In this document: positions 63,588-64,000 of the stretch, piece after piece | Layout: every line of letters starts with the position of its first letter | Numbering within the stretch: position 1 is the first letter of the stretch | NCBI RefSeq assembly: GCF_000772045.1 | Contig: NZ_CP009754.1 | Coordinates: 4,092,001 to 4,156,000 of the forward strand | Direction of reading: 5' to 3' | Length of the DNA: 64,000 nt | Source of the DNA: Streptomyces sp. CCM_MD2014 | Lineage (GTDB): Bacteria > Actinomycetota > Actinomycetes > Streptomycetales > Streptomycetaceae | Made by a program: the position numbers and the translations under genes | The notes under the pieces: model-generated | What the model saw: the letters and a program-made list of their open reading frames with translations, nothing else | Databases searched by the model: none | What the model was told of the DNA's origin: nothing

Positions 63588-64000
63588 GTGCTCACCACAG
63601 TCCCCACCGCACCGTCCACCCCGCCTCCGCCCCCGCCCCTGCCCCTCGTCCGCCTGCGTCTCGCGCCACACGGCGCGCTGCCGCGCCGGATCGACGGGGT
63701 GTGGTGGCCGTACTCCCGCGATCTTCTGACACAGCTCCCGAAGATGCTCGCCGCGCTGCCGAGAGCGTGGGGCGACATCACCGGCGTCACCGTGGACGCC
63801 GCGGCCTGGTCGGCGGCACCGGGGCGCATGTTCGTCGCCAACCAGGTCGTCCGCCTGCACAAGGCCCCCGCCTCTCCGCACGCCCCGGACCGGGTCGTCC
63901 TGCTCTCCCCAGGGCTCGGCCGTTGGGATCTGCAGGTGATCCCGCCGGACGCGACGGAGGAAGCAGCCGCTCTTCTTACGGCGGCCGCCTTGGACGACCG
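63588..64000 (+). CDS. DUF5994 family protein (5' part only)
   Basis: A frame from the GTG at 63588 runs off the right edge; 137 codons are visible. After a Pro-rich start it reads RIDGVWWPYSRDLLTQLPKM, then LAALPRAWGDITGVTVDAAAWSAAP; this DGxWWPxSRDL and WxxAP pattern is characteristic of DUF5994, a small actinobacterial family of unknown function often several per genome. The later GLGRWDLQVIPPDATEEAA fits the end of the domain. The remainder is out of view. Confidence 0.75.
   Translation, partial: MLTTVPTAPSTPPPPPPLPLVRLRLAPHGALPRRIDGVWWPYSRDLLTQLPKMLAALPRAWGDITGVTVDAAAWSAAPGRMFVANQVVRLHKAPASPHAPDRVVLLSPGLGRWDLQVIPPDATEEAAALLTAAALDD

Noticed and set aside
55600-64000. Right attachment site matching the 3' half of tRNA-Gly
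   Set aside because: No stretch resembling the T-arm/acceptor sequence (GTTCGATTCTCGTCACCCGC) was found to the right; it may lie beyond the window or be very short.

Overview
The window is high-GC actinomycete DNA and almost certainly comes from a Streptomyces chromosome. The evidence is strong G/C at third codon positions, many GTG starts, chains of 4-8 bp gene overlaps, the dnaK-grpE-dnaJ-hspR operon with HAIR operators, a clpB gene with its own HAIR site, and several actinobacterial-only families (DUF3151, DUF2617, DUF5994). All assignments come from reading the translations; no database search was run.

Layout. 1-6.6 kb: the end of an RsbW-like ATPase, then two adjacent paralogous NarL/DesR-type two-component systems, the second in one overlapping operon with a membrane acyltransferase and a secreted alpha/beta hydrolase. 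6.8-10 kb: tryptophan catabolism (tdo-kynU-formamidase-like hydrolase), which together converts tryptophan to anthranilate. 10-20.5 kb: DUF3151, an array of 72-73 bp repeats that forms the end of an MFS exporter gene, fbaA, pyrE, aldose epimerase, a tail-anchored SRPBCC protein, a third two-component system, a membrane spermidine-synthase-like protein and DUF2617. 20.9-26 kb: a Gly/Cys-rich small membrane protein, an aminotransferase, a YbjN protein and clpB.

26.2-31 kb holds an unusual cluster. A 59-aa exported peptide and a Rieske-like protein without iron-sulfur ligands are divergent from three tandem paralogous LuxR-type regulators, and a fourth paralog converges on them. Two of the regulators share a 369-bp segment that differs at one base. 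31-46.7 kb returns to core genes: a XylF-like lipoprotein, the DnaK operon, a large Fe-S oxidoreductase, two FG-GAP/VCBS-type secreted proteins, a Yip1 protein, a phosphoribosyltransferase, dcd and a 52-aa CxxC protein.

A tRNA-Gly(CCC) at 46,974 marks the left edge of an integrated mobilizable element. It carries a DUF5615/DUF433 toxin-antitoxin-like pair, integrase, excisionase, XRE repressor with repeated operators, replication initiator, DnaC-like ATPase with an apparent CTG start, a GGACCGGTCC repeat region, mobC and a relaxase. Its apparent cargo (55.6-60.7 kb) is the most interesting part of the window. It is a coupled operon of a DUF6415-like protein, a 49-aa protein, two tiny membrane peptides, a 38-aa precursor-like peptide ending in a Gly/Asp/Asn/Cys-rich tail, a hairpin, an asparagine-synthetase/lasso-cyclase-like enzyme and a methyltransferase. 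A divergent XRE-TPR regulator faces it across a palindrome. It looks like an uncharacterised peptide natural-product (RiPP-like) system. The right edge of the element was not found. The window ends with a PAS-GAF-SpoIIE phosphatase and the start of a DUF5994 gene.
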